From assembly GCA_030539295.1 (NCBI GenBank), contig JAUNSJ010000035.1, positions 1-38,924 on the forward strand: 38,924 nt of DNA. The letters run 5' to 3'. This DNA is from Planctomycetia bacterium. GTDB taxonomy: Bacteria; Planctomycetota; Planctomycetia; Pirellulales; Thermoguttaceae. The notes beneath the pieces were generated by a model. That model saw nothing but the letters and a program-made list of their open reading frames with translations. It made no database searches and was not told the DNA's origin. Shown one piece after another: positions 24,841 through 32,272 of the stretch. The position numbers and the translations under genes were made by a program. Position 1 is the first letter of the stretch, and each line of letters opens with the position of its first letter.

Positions 24841-25035
24841 CTCAATTCCCCTGGGAGTTCCTATTGGCACATAAGTACCATGCTATGGCACACGCGTGCT
24901 ATAGACAGATTTGAACTCACTGATTAAAATATAAATCAGACAATCAGGGAACCGGAAAACTTTGATGAAAATCAGGTCGCAAACGACCCGTAATCCTTAT
25001 TGCAATTTCGATTATACTCGTTTGAACCAAAGAAG

Positions 25036-25088
25036 TCAAGGTTTTTTCCTTGATTGTTGAAATAAATGTCCGGACTGTCCGTAGTCCG
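25036..25088. promoter_or_regulatory. two inverted repeats upstream of cassette 2
   Basis: TCAAGG-TTTTTT-CCTTGA (25036-25053) and CGGACT-GTCCGT-AGTCCG (25071-25088) lie back to back, 42-94 bases before the pilin-like start. They could be regulator sites or leader hairpins. A TATACT at 25013-25018 may be the -10 box, though no good -35 is seen. Confidence 0.4.
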
Positions 25089-25129
25089 AAAATACAAATT
25101 GCAAAACCCTATTGAAAAGGAACCGGAAC

Positions 25130-26254
25130 ATGAAGAAGAACATTGAGAAAGCTTGTGTGTGTTTTGGAAATGTTAAAGTGGTGGGGGGGGGTAGAATACG
25201 CACTCCCAAGAGAGCCTTTACCCTGGTGGAACTGCTGGTCGTTATTGCGATCATCGGGATTTTGATTGCGCTGCTTCTGCCGGCGGTCCAGGCGGCGCGT
25301 GAGGCGGCCCGACGCATGTCCTGTACCAACAACATGAAGCAAATCGGGCTGGCCATGCACAATTATCACGATGTGCACGGCTGTTTCCCGCCGGGCAACA
25401 CGTGGTTTTCCAACCTTCACAATTCTTCTGACGCTCACGGCAAGGCGGATAATTTGTATTGCGGCATGATGGGTTGGGCCGCGTTTATCCTCCCACAAAT
25501 GGAGGCCACGAATGTCTATTCGCTCGTCGATTTTACCACTTTTATGTGTTGCGATTACGCAGCGACGGACTATGACCACACGACCACAACCGAGGCGTGT
25601 CGGATCAGCACGTCTGCCGCGGATCAGGTTACGGCCAGCCGGAGCGCGCCGGCATCCATGGTCTGTCCTTCGACGCCCCGAACCTTTGCCAACAAAGGCA
25701 CGCAAAAAGATTACGCCGTTAATGGGGCAAGCGGTTTTCCCGAACGGACCCAGTCGACTACTCCCAATCTAAAAGATAATCATAACTCACACGGACCGCT
25801 CGTTGGCATGTTCTGGTGCAATAGTTCAACAAATATCGCGGATGTGCTGGATGGTACCTCGCACACATTCCTCATTCTGGAAAAGTCCCATTGTGTTCGA
25901 AGTGACGAGGTTATCAATGATGCATTGCAAGCCCGGAATGGATTCCTGTATGAAAATTGCAATGGGCACGGTTATTCCACCTATACTTGGTGCATGTATA
26001 CGGGGTACGAACCCAACTACCTGTACACCGTACAATGGAATAATAACCGTGGTACCTATTCCTTCCACCCCGGTGGAATAAACGCGACCATGTCAGACGC
26101 GTCTGTCCGGTTTGTTTCCGATACGGTTGCCACTGCTGTTTATGCCGCGACCTTTACGCGGAATCAGGGCGGGTTCCCGGCTTACGTCGAGGGGTCGTTT
26201 GAAACCAATTGCTGGCGCAGTGGAGGCGGCACACAAACGGTGGATTCCTTGTAG
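25130..26254 (+). CDS. DUF1559 pilin-like protein, G9 tract in frame
   Basis: A 374-residue paralogue of the cassette 1 protein: basic leader [28 protein letters not shown] helix, [31 protein letters not shown], and a late motif [12 protein letters not shown], where the usual DG of H-x9-DG is DA. The residue before the pilin Phe is Ala, not the usual Gly. Nine G (25183-25191, codons 18-21) encode part of VVGGGR and keep the frame open. One extra G would put TAG directly after the tract. The start at 25130 has AAAAGGAA upstream; a TTG 18 bases earlier is in frame but less likely. The lipoprotein starts 28 bases after the stop. Confidence 0.85.
   Translation: MKKNIEKACVCFGNVKVVGGGRIRTPKRAFTLVELLVVIAIIGILIALLLPAVQAAREAARRMSCTNNMKQIGLAMHNYHDVHGCFPPGNTWFSNLHNSSDAHGKADNLYCGMMGWAAFILPQMEATNVYSLVDFTTFMCCDYAATDYDHTTTTEACRISTSAADQVTASRSAPASMVCPSTPRTFANKGTQKDYAVNGASGFPERTQSTTPNLKDNHNSHGPLVGMFWCNSSTNIADVLDGTSHTFLILEKSHCVRSDEVINDALQARNGFLYENCNGHGYSTYTWCMYTGYEPNYLYTVQWNNNRGTYSFHPGGINATMSDASVRFVSDTVATAVYAATFTRNQGGFPAYVEGSFETNCWRSGGGTQTVDSL
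25183..25191 (+). repeat. G9 homopolymer tract in DUF1559 gene 2
   Basis: Nine consecutive G in the leader-coding part, the second longest G run noticed in the window. It is at nearly the same codon as the G10 tract in the cassette 1 paralogue, although the flanking bases differ. Confidence 0.9.
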
Positions 26255-26282
26255 TCATTATTTTATCATGAGGAGAAGTTCA

Positions 26283-26702
26283 ATGAACAGAAAGTCAATT
26301 TTTGCCTTTGTTGTCGGTTGCACCGCCCTTTTGCTGATCGGGTGCGGTCCGAAAATACCGTATAAAGTTGTCCCGGTCAAGGGCGTAGTAACCTGGCAGG
26401 GAGAACCGCTGGAAGGGGCCCTACTTACGTTCAGTCCGGTCGAAACTCAAGGGCGCCCGAGCCGGGCCACGACCAAGGCAGACGGCTCTTTTGAAGCGAA
26501 GCACACGCCGGACGTCATGGGTGTGCCCACCGGAAAAATCGTCATGACCGTACTGCATTCCCAACGTACTTCTGTCACGGGCGAGCCACTTCCCATTCCG
26601 GAGAAATACAAAGCGCTCGCGGAAAAGTACGGGCCGGGCACCACAGGCTACGAACTTGAAATTACCAAGCCGGAAAAGAATCTGCTCATTGATTTGCAAT
26701 GA
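26283..26702 (+). CDS. small lipoprotein with carboxypeptidase-regulatory-like fold, cassette 2
   Basis: A 139-residue lipoprotein: a hydrophobic signal then LLLIGCGPKIPYK with the lipobox cysteine. The body, VVPVKGVVTWQGEPLEGALL ... RATTKADGSFEA ... GVPTGKIVMTV, fits the same beta-sandwich pattern as the cassette 1 lipoprotein (both have CGP, then a proline within three residues, and an EKY segment before the last strand). The ATG at 26283 is chosen because TGAGGAGAAG lies before it and the signal peptide then begins properly. It is 28 bases after the pilin-like gene and 46 before the hydrolase, so the three form an operon. Confidence 0.78.
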   Translation: MNRKSIFAFVVGCTALLLIGCGPKIPYKVVPVKGVVTWQGEPLEGALLTFSPVETQGRPSRATTKADGSFEAKHTPDVMGVPTGKIVMTVLHSQRTSVTGEPLPIPEKYKALAEKYGPGTTGYELEITKPEKNLLIDLQ

Positions 26703-26748
26703 CGACCGGTTTTCCCTTGAGCGAAAGTCACTATAAGGAGGACAAAAA

Positions 26749-28668
26749 ATGAATCGACGTTTTCTTAACGCCTGGGTTTTTGCCTTGGCCGTTTGTGTTA
26801 CGATTCTCCCGTTCCGCACGGTACAGGCGGAAGAGTCGGACCCGCCCCGATTGCCACGAAAAGATTGCTTTTTCGGGGTCCATTTCGATTTTCACGCCGA
26901 AATGAAGGATAAAAATATCGGTCAGAATACCACGCCGGAGATGCTAAACGCCTTGATCGATATTACGCATCCGGATTATTTCGAAACGGATACCAAGGGT
27001 CATCCGGGGGTCTCCAGCTATCCGACCCGGGTGGGTAACCATGGCGGGAGTTTCGTCGGCGACCCGCTCAAGGTCTGGCGCGAGATAACGGCGAAACGGG
27101 GTGTCTCCCTTTACGGTCATCATTCGGGAATCTGGGACCGCCGTGCGTATGAACTGCATAACGACTGGTCCGCTCTGGCCGCCGACGGGTCGCAAATCGG
27201 CGAAAAAATGTCGACGCTCGGTCCCTATTCCGACTCGCTCCTCATTCCGCAGCTCACCGAACTGGCTAACGACTACGGTCTGGACGGAGGCTGGGTGGAC
27301 GGCGACTGCTGGGGCGTCGTTCGCGACTGGTCCCCCGCCGCCAAAGAGCTCTTTACCAAAGAGACCGGAATCGACGCCATTCCGACCAATAAGGACGACC
27401 CGAACTGGCATGCCTGGAGTAATTTCCACCGGGAGCTCTTCCGACGCTACGTGAAACACTATATAACCACGGTCAAAGCGGCCAACCCGGATTTCGAATT
27501 CTGTAGCAACTGGGCCTTCTCCATTCATATGCCGGAAGCCCCGTTCGAAGGAGTGGACTTTATTTCCGGCGATATCTGTGGCTATAATTGCGTTAATGTC
27601 TGCCGATACAATTCGCGACTGTTCATGACCCAGGAGGTGCCATGGGACCTTATGTCCTGGAGCTTTTGCGATTGGAGTCTTGGCGACCCGGACCAACCGG
27701 AGATACGCAAGACGGCCATACAGCTCATGCGGGAAGCCGCGTGCGTGATTGCCCAGGGCGGCGGTTATCAGGCGGTCTTCTCCCAGAAACCCGCGGGGCG
27801 GCCCCCGGTCCGCGATGGTAGTGTCGATATTGAAAAAGTTCGACTCTTTGGTGAGGTCGCCAAATTCTGCCGCGAGCGGCAGGAGGTCTGCTTTAAGGCC
27901 AAAGGGATTCCGCAAATTGCCTTACTCCTCTCCACGGAAGGAACTTATCGCCGCTGGGACCAGAGGGGACAGGCACTCTTCTGGTGGGACCGATGGCAGG
28001 ACGGCATTCTCGACTGCCTCGTGGAAGACCGACAGGCCGTCTCCATTCTCGTTACCCAACGACTCATGGAACACATGGACGAATATCCGCTGGTCGTCGT
28101 CTTTCAGTGGGATTATGTGGAGCCGGAACTGGTGGAACAGCTTGGCAAATACGTGGAAAAAGGCGGTCGACTTTATCTGGTAGGTCCGGCCATGCCAAAA
28201 CTGTTCGACGCGGTTCTCAAGTCGGCGTCCGCGGTTCGCAACGGCACGGCCCCGGAAGGCCGCTCGCTCCAGTATTACACACTCGGTAAGGGGACCATTG
28301 CCATGACCCCGCAAGAGAATCCCCCGTCCGAATTCGTGAACGCAACGGTCCATGAACTCTTCCCGGACCCGATTGTCAAGATCGACGGCACTCCGCAAGT
28401 CGACCTGTCTCTCATGCGCACCGTTAAAGGCGAAATGGCCATCCATCTGGTCAATACGTCCGGCCCGCACGCCACAGCAGGCGTGATTGAAACGGTCGAC
28501 CCGGTCGGCCCGGTTGCCCTGACAGTACGCCTGCCGAAGAAGCCGGCTGCCGTTCGACTTGAGCCCGGCCATCGCGAGATCGACTGGCAATACGCAAATG
28601 GCCAAATGGCCCTGACTGTCGACACGGTTCCCATCCACGAGATTATTGTTGTCACGGAAGCGGAATAA
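26749..28668 (+). CDS. secreted glycoside-hydrolase-like protein
   Basis: A 639-residue exported protein; the signal peptide ends near FRTVQAEE. It starts FFGVHFDFHAEM and continues as a TIM-barrel like those of alpha-L-fucosidase (GH29)-related proteins: LYGHHSGIWDRR, YGLDGGWVDGDCWG with candidate catalytic aspartates, and FEFCSNWAFSIHMPE. A second part at about 385-490 (VFQWDYVEPELVEQLGKYVE) resembles a glutamine-amidotransferase-like beta-galactosidase trimerisation domain, followed by a small beta domain. Enzyme class and substrate are inferred weakly; it may be a pseudo-enzyme. AAGGAGG precedes the ATG. It is the third gene of cassette 2, in the place of the ceramidase-like protein in cassette 1. 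Confidence 0.7.
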   Translation: MNRRFLNAWVFALAVCVTILPFRTVQAEESDPPRLPRKDCFFGVHFDFHAEMKDKNIGQNTTPEMLNALIDITHPDYFETDTKGHPGVSSYPTRVGNHGGSFVGDPLKVWREITAKRGVSLYGHHSGIWDRRAYELHNDWSALAADGSQIGEKMSTLGPYSDSLLIPQLTELANDYGLDGGWVDGDCWGVVRDWSPAAKELFTKETGIDAIPTNKDDPNWHAWSNFHRELFRRYVKHYITTVKAANPDFEFCSNWAFSIHMPEAPFEGVDFISGDICGYNCVNVCRYNSRLFMTQEVPWDLMSWSFCDWSLGDPDQPEIRKTAIQLMREAACVIAQGGGYQAVFSQKPAGRPPVRDGSVDIEKVRLFGEVAKFCRERQEVCFKAKGIPQIALLLSTEGTYRRWDQRGQALFWWDRWQDGILDCLVEDRQAVSILVTQRLMEHMDEYPLVVVFQWDYVEPELVEQLGKYVEKGGRLYLVGPAMPKLFDAVLKSASAVRNGTAPEGRSLQYYTLGKGTIAMTPQENPPSEFVNATVHELFPDPIVKIDGTPQVDLSLMRTVKGEMAIHLVNTSGPHATAGVIETVDPVGPVALTVRLPKKPAAVRLEPGHREIDWQYANGQMALTVDTVPIHEIIVVTEAE

Positions 28669-28684
28669 CGATCCACGCATGAGC

Positions 28685-28724
28685 GGTCCGCGATAGAGGG
28701 TTGATTCCCCTCTAACGCGGGACC
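28685..28724 (+). terminator. terminator hairpin after cassette 2
   Basis: GGTCCGCG (28685-28692) pairs with CGCGGGACC (28716-28724) with one bulge, and AGAGGG (28695-28700) with CCCTCT (28708-28713); loop TTGATTC. It begins 16 bases after the stop codon; no T run follows. Confidence 0.6.
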
Positions 28725-28761
28725 GTGACCAGCGCGCCCCCTCGCCACGAAAGGACAGTAC

Positions 28762-28797
28762 GGGAGGGCCTGCACGCAGGGCCCGACCCAGCAATAA
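28762..28797 (-). repeat. interspersed hairpin repeat, copy 1
   Basis: Read on the minus strand it begins TTATTGCTGGGTCGGGCCCT and continues with a short variable loop and CAGGCCCTCCC. The same core occurs on the plus strand at 29039 and 30434. GGGCCCTG and CAGGCCC pair into a hairpin. Confidence 0.75.
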
Positions 28798-28845
28798 CGA
28801 AAACAATAACCACCCACAACGAAAGGCGTCGCCGCTGTTTGTGCT

Positions 28846-28941
28846 GCCCTTACAGGGCGATGTTAATTTTCTACCGTTAACCCGGGGCGTTGGTCGCTAC
28901 GCTCCCTTGCCCCGGGCTATGTTATGCTGGCCTTACAGGCC
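28846..28941 (+). repeat. three-hairpin noncoding element
   Basis: Three stems in a row: GCCCT-TAC-AGGGC (28846-28858), CCCGGGGC with GCCCCGGG (28881-28888 and 28909-28916), and GGCCT-TAC-AGGCC (28929-28941). The flanks resemble a dispersed element common in PVC-group genomes as I recall it. A related GCCCT-TTC-AGGGC hairpin with CCCGGGC before it lies near 15617-15641. Confidence 0.55.
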
Positions 28942-29021
28942 GCCGGTGAATGGCGATGAGGGATAAATGGCGAATCCACGGCCGGTGTTTTGGGAGGGTA
29001 AAATGGCAAATTCGGGGTAGG

Positions 29022-29100
29022 TGGCAGTTCCCAGAACGTTATTGCTGGGTCGGGCCCTGGCGAGCAGGCCCTCCCTATATCTTCGCAAAAATTTCTTGGC
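29022..29100 (+). repeat. interspersed hairpin repeat, copy 2
   Basis: About 79 bases nearly identical to copy 3: GGCAGTTCCC, then TTATTGCTGGGTCGGGCCCT, GGCGAGCAGGCC and TCTTCGCAA. It has small indels relative to copy 3. Confidence 0.8.
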
Positions 29101-29139
29101 CTCTGCCCGTTATTTCGCCAGTTCATTTAAGAGAACATG

Positions 29140-29167
29140 TTGACTTCCGCAAAAGGCGTGATAGAAT
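29140..29167 (+). promoter_or_regulatory. promoter before exported protein gene
   Basis: TTGACT (29140-29145), 16 bases, TAGAAT (29162-29167). The gene start is about 80 bases downstream. Confidence 0.55.
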
Positions 29168-29248
29168 GAATTTATGCCGTTTACAGCAACGGCATTCTGT
29201 TTTATGTTTTTTCACAACGATTTATTTTCAATTTAGGGGGGCCAGATA

Positions 29249-30337
29249 ATGAAATGCCGTGCAGGTCTTCTCGGTGTGTTGATCTCTTGCCTGTTCCTGC
29301 CGTTATCTGCCTGGTGCGAGGAGGATTTGGTTTCAGCGGAAGGGCTGTTAGTTCGATGCGATCGTGCTCTGTGTAAAACGGCAACGTCTCGAATGGTGGT
29401 TGAGACAACCGAGGAATCGGTCATTCCCGGCGATGTTCAATTTCCTGAACAGACGTGGCATTTTCAGCTTCTCCGGTCCAATACGCTTTTTCGTCTTGAA
29501 GGCGAACACACAAATAACAACAAACTTCAAGATCAGTCGGATACATATTTTTTGTCTACCATTGATGATCACGCGTCCGTTGACTACCGCGTGCGGAACG
29601 GTGAAGAAGCTCCCCAGGGCGCGTCGTTTTCTTCAAATATTGAGCAAGCTCAACAGTACTGTGTTTACGGCACTTCTTATGGTTTTTGGCTCGATGGTAT
29701 GATCGGGTTTACAGGCACAGACAATATAGCGGCCTATCTCATGAAAGCTGGTGCCTGTTCTCTTGAACCCGACGAAGTCATCGACGGCATCTCTTGCAAA
29801 GTGATTGCGGCCAAGACCCCCTATGGCACCTTCAGGCTTTGGCTTGACCCCGCCGTCGAGTGTCTTTTCCGAAAAATTGAAATTCACAAAGGACCTTCGG
29901 ATAAAGGCAAACCGCGTTCGGACGACGCTTTTACCGAGGTTGATATTTGCCTGGATCAGATTACAATTGATTCTGTTCAGGGAAGTCCTCTACTGACTGC
30001 CGGGACCTATTCCTGGGAAGGGACGGAAAAAGGCGGTGGTTTGGTACAATGTAAAGTCACGGCTCGAAGAAGTGACATTGACTTATCGCCTGCTTTTCAT
30101 GAAAAAGATTTCGTATCCGAATTGCCTGCCGGAACCGATATTATTAACTTAGATGATCGGGACTCGGGCGTGCAGTACGTCTGGGACGGTAAAAAACCGG
30201 TAGCGGGTTATGCGAGTCTTTTCGGCTCGCCGCAGCGTTTCGCGGGGAATTATCTTCGACTCATTCTCATGGCTGTGGGATTCGCTCTCATCCTCATTTC
30301 CGTTTCTATTAAAATTCGTAAAAGGCGTTTCTCTTAA
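29249..30337 (+). CDS. exported protein with C-terminal membrane anchor, unknown function
   Basis: A 362-residue protein with a signal peptide (CRAGLLGVLISCLFLPLSAWCEE) and a single C-terminal hydrophobic helix followed by basic residues (LILMAVGFALILISVSIKI, then RKRR). The middle part is a soluble beta-rich domain; DGISCKVIAAKTPYGTFRLW followed by DPAVECLFRKIEI resembles the LolA/LolB-like outer-membrane-lipoprotein-sorting fold in pattern, but this is weak. It would be anchored in the membrane with its domain outside the cytoplasm. AGGGGGG lies some 10 bases before the ATG. It stands alone between two copies of the interspersed repeat. Confidence 0.65.
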   Translation: MKCRAGLLGVLISCLFLPLSAWCEEDLVSAEGLLVRCDRALCKTATSRMVVETTEESVIPGDVQFPEQTWHFQLLRSNTLFRLEGEHTNNNKLQDQSDTYFLSTIDDHASVDYRVRNGEEAPQGASFSSNIEQAQQYCVYGTSYGFWLDGMIGFTGTDNIAAYLMKAGACSLEPDEVIDGISCKVIAAKTPYGTFRLWLDPAVECLFRKIEIHKGPSDKGKPRSDDAFTEVDICLDQITIDSVQGSPLLTAGTYSWEGTEKGGGLVQCKVTARRSDIDLSPAFHEKDFVSELPAGTDIINLDDRDSGVQYVWDGKKPVAGYASLFGSPQRFAGNYLRLILMAVGFALILISVSIKIRKRRFS

Positions 30338-30417
30338 CGCCGGCCGCCGGTTCTTGGTTGTGACAGCGTTAGGGCGAATCCATCGCAGATTGGCGGTGCT
30401 GGGTTCGTTTTCGTTGT

Positions 30418-30500
30418 TGGTAGTTCCCGAATGTTATTGCTGGGTCGGGCCCTGGCGAGCAGGCCCGACCTGTCTTCGCAAGAAAGTTTGGCACGCACCC
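30418..30500 (+). repeat. interspersed hairpin repeat, copy 3
   Basis: Best copy of the repeat: GTCGGGCCCTG and CAGGCCCGAC form an almost perfect stem with one bulge around GGCGAG. It ends in TTTGGCACGCACCC, which is also found at the left end of the window (50-63). Confidence 0.8.
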
Positions 30501-30528
30501 CGCCTATTGGGGGACGCGGGCGGAGGGG

Positions 30529-30557
30529 TTGACAAGGATAGGAACTTCTGCTATAAT
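30529..30557 (+). promoter_or_regulatory. perfect-consensus sigma-70 promoter
   Basis: TTGACA (30529-30534), exactly 17 bases, TATAAT (30552-30557). It drives the oxidoreductase gene, with a leader of about 130 bases. Confidence 0.85.
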
Positions 30558-30692
30558 TCTACTATGATAAATAGTATTCGACAATAGCGAATACAAAATG
30601 AGATTGGAGAAGATTTTTGGAATCTTTGAGCGAGGTAAGATCTTGACCGCGGCATTTTTGTAATGGCAGACATAACCACAAGGGAGAGAACA

Positions 30693-32072
30693 ATGGTAAA
30701 GGCGAATCAAACAAGCAGAACAAAAGTGAATCGGCGGCAGTTTCTGCGACAGTCGGTTTCGTTAGGGGCGTGTAGTTTTTTTATTCCTTATTTATACAGC
30801 AGTTCCCAGCCGGCGCGAGCGGAAGGCGTGAACGATAAAATTACCGTTGCTGCCATTGGAACGAGCGAGTATCGGGCCGGTATATGGGACAACGAGCAGC
30901 CGTTTGACGGGCGCGGCTCGCAAATTGGTCGAAAAGCAGGCTCTCTGGGCCTTATGCTGGCGGTTGCGGATGTGCACCGACCTTTTGCCGAGCGCTTTGC
31001 GGCCTATTATCCCGGGCAGTGCAAGGTGTATCAGGATTATCGCGAGGTTCTCGCGGACCCGGGTATCGACGCTGTTACGATCGGAACGCCTGACCACTGG
31101 CACGCGAAAATTGCCATTGAAGCCATGAAGGCTGGAAAACATGTCTATGTGGAGAAACCACTTACATTGACGATGGAAGAAAGTCGACTCATTGCCCAGG
31201 CCGCGCGGGAGACGGGACAAATCGTTCAGGTTGGCTCGCAGCAGAGGACAGAAAATGAAACTTTCATAAGGGCTGCTGCCCTTTGCCGCAGTGGTCGACT
31301 CGGATCCCGGTTGGCTATTCGCTGCTCCTGTCCCGCCAATGAGTCGATAGCTAAAAAGGGTGTTTTCGACGACCGCACGCCGTTCCAAACGCAACCGGTG
31401 CCGGAGGGACTGGACTGGAACGCCTGGCTGGGTCCAGCCCCTTGGCGGGAATACGTCCCGGAGCGTTGTTTTTATAATTTTCGATGGTGGCTCGACTATT
31501 CCGGGGGCGAGATTACGAATTGGGGCGGGCACAATGTCGATTTCGCTGTTTGGGCGGTCAATGCAACCGAGGACGCGCCTGTGGAGATCAGTGGGACAGG
31601 GACTTTTCCCGGTATTGACGGCTGGTACGATACGGCGGAAAGTTTTGACGTCTTATTCAAATATGAAAACGGCAATACACTTCAGCTCTGTTCCGGACCG
31701 AACGAAGTGATTATTTCCGGCGAAAAAGGACGCATTCGTGTCAATCGCGGTCGTCTGACAGGCAAGCCGGTCGAGCAGCTTACCAAGCAGGACGAAGAGT
31801 CACTGGCCGCCGTCATTAACGACCTCATGAAAGGACAGGCACCAGGCGACCACATGAAAAACTTCTTCGACGCAATTAAATTGAACCGACAGCCGGTTTC
31901 CGATGTTGCCTCGACCGTGAGCGGAATCAATATGTGCCACATGGCGAATATCTGCCTGCGCCTGGGGCGACCATTGCGTTGGAATCAGAAAGCATACGAA
32001 TTTGAAGGTGACCAGGAAGCAACGGCCATGATATCAAGGGAGCGACGCAAAGGCTTCGAGATTGAAATGTGA
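30693..32072 (+). CDS. Tat-exported Gfo/Idh/MocA-family oxidoreductase
   Basis: A 459-residue NAD(P)-dependent sugar oxidoreductase-like protein. The N-terminus carries a twin-arginine signal (NRRQFLRQSVSLGACSFFIP), so it is exported folded with its cofactor. The Rossmann domain is at about 45-200 (KITVAAIGT, DPGIDAVTIGTPDHWHAKIA, AGKHVYVEKPLTLTMEES with the catalytic-type EKP). The C-terminal domain includes WWLDYSGGEITNWGGHNVD, typical of planctomycete members of this family. The substrate is unknown. The start at 30693 has AAGGGAGAG in front; an ATG 30 bases upstream has none. ThuA and IclR genes follow in the same direction. Confidence 0.88.
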   Translation: MVKANQTSRTKVNRRQFLRQSVSLGACSFFIPYLYSSSQPARAEGVNDKITVAAIGTSEYRAGIWDNEQPFDGRGSQIGRKAGSLGLMLAVADVHRPFAERFAAYYPGQCKVYQDYREVLADPGIDAVTIGTPDHWHAKIAIEAMKAGKHVYVEKPLTLTMEESRLIAQAARETGQIVQVGSQQRTENETFIRAAALCRSGRLGSRLAIRCSCPANESIAKKGVFDDRTPFQTQPVPEGLDWNAWLGPAPWREYVPERCFYNFRWWLDYSGGEITNWGGHNVDFAVWAVNATEDAPVEISGTGTFPGIDGWYDTAESFDVLFKYENGNTLQLCSGPNEVIISGEKGRIRVNRGRLTGKPVEQLTKQDEESLAAVINDLMKGQAPGDHMKNFFDAIKLNRQPVSDVASTVSGINMCHMANICLRLGRPLRWNQKAYEFEGDQEATAMISRERRKGFEIEM

Positions 32073-32154
32073 GAACGTCATTGGGGCAGGGCACGGAGAT
32101 GGCCTTTGCGCGGGATCTAAATGGAATTGCGCAAATTTTCCGCGTGTGTGTTCC

Positions 32155-32182
32155 TTGACGGATTGGATGTTTTTTATACGAT
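32155..32182 (+). promoter_or_regulatory. candidate promoter for thuA-like gene
   Basis: TTGACG (32155-32160), 16 bases, TACGAT (32177-32182). The gene start is about 90 bases downstream. Confidence 0.4.
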
Positions 32183-32272
32183 GAAAGAAGAGGGAGAACC
32201 TGTTATGCTGACCTCGCGGCGGACCGCGGGGCGCGGACCGGGCTCCCGCTTAGTACAGAAGGGAAAAACAGA

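Larger units (their letters stand above)
28669..29248. other. 580-base repeat-rich gap
   Basis: No gene. In order it holds the cassette 2 terminator, repeat copy 1 (minus), the three-hairpin element, repeat copy 2 (plus) and a promoter. Peptides such as YCWVGPWRAGP from these repeats appear in spurious frames and should not be annotated. Confidence 0.6.
30338..30692. other. gap with repeat copy 3 and a consensus promoter
   Basis: No gene. It holds repeat copy 3, the consensus promoter at 30529-30557 and a leader of about 130 bases. Confidence 0.5.

Noticed and set aside
28950..29249. Small open frames with YCWVGPWRAGP-type peptides
   Set aside because: They come from the interspersed hairpin repeat and recur in several frames and loci; not genes.
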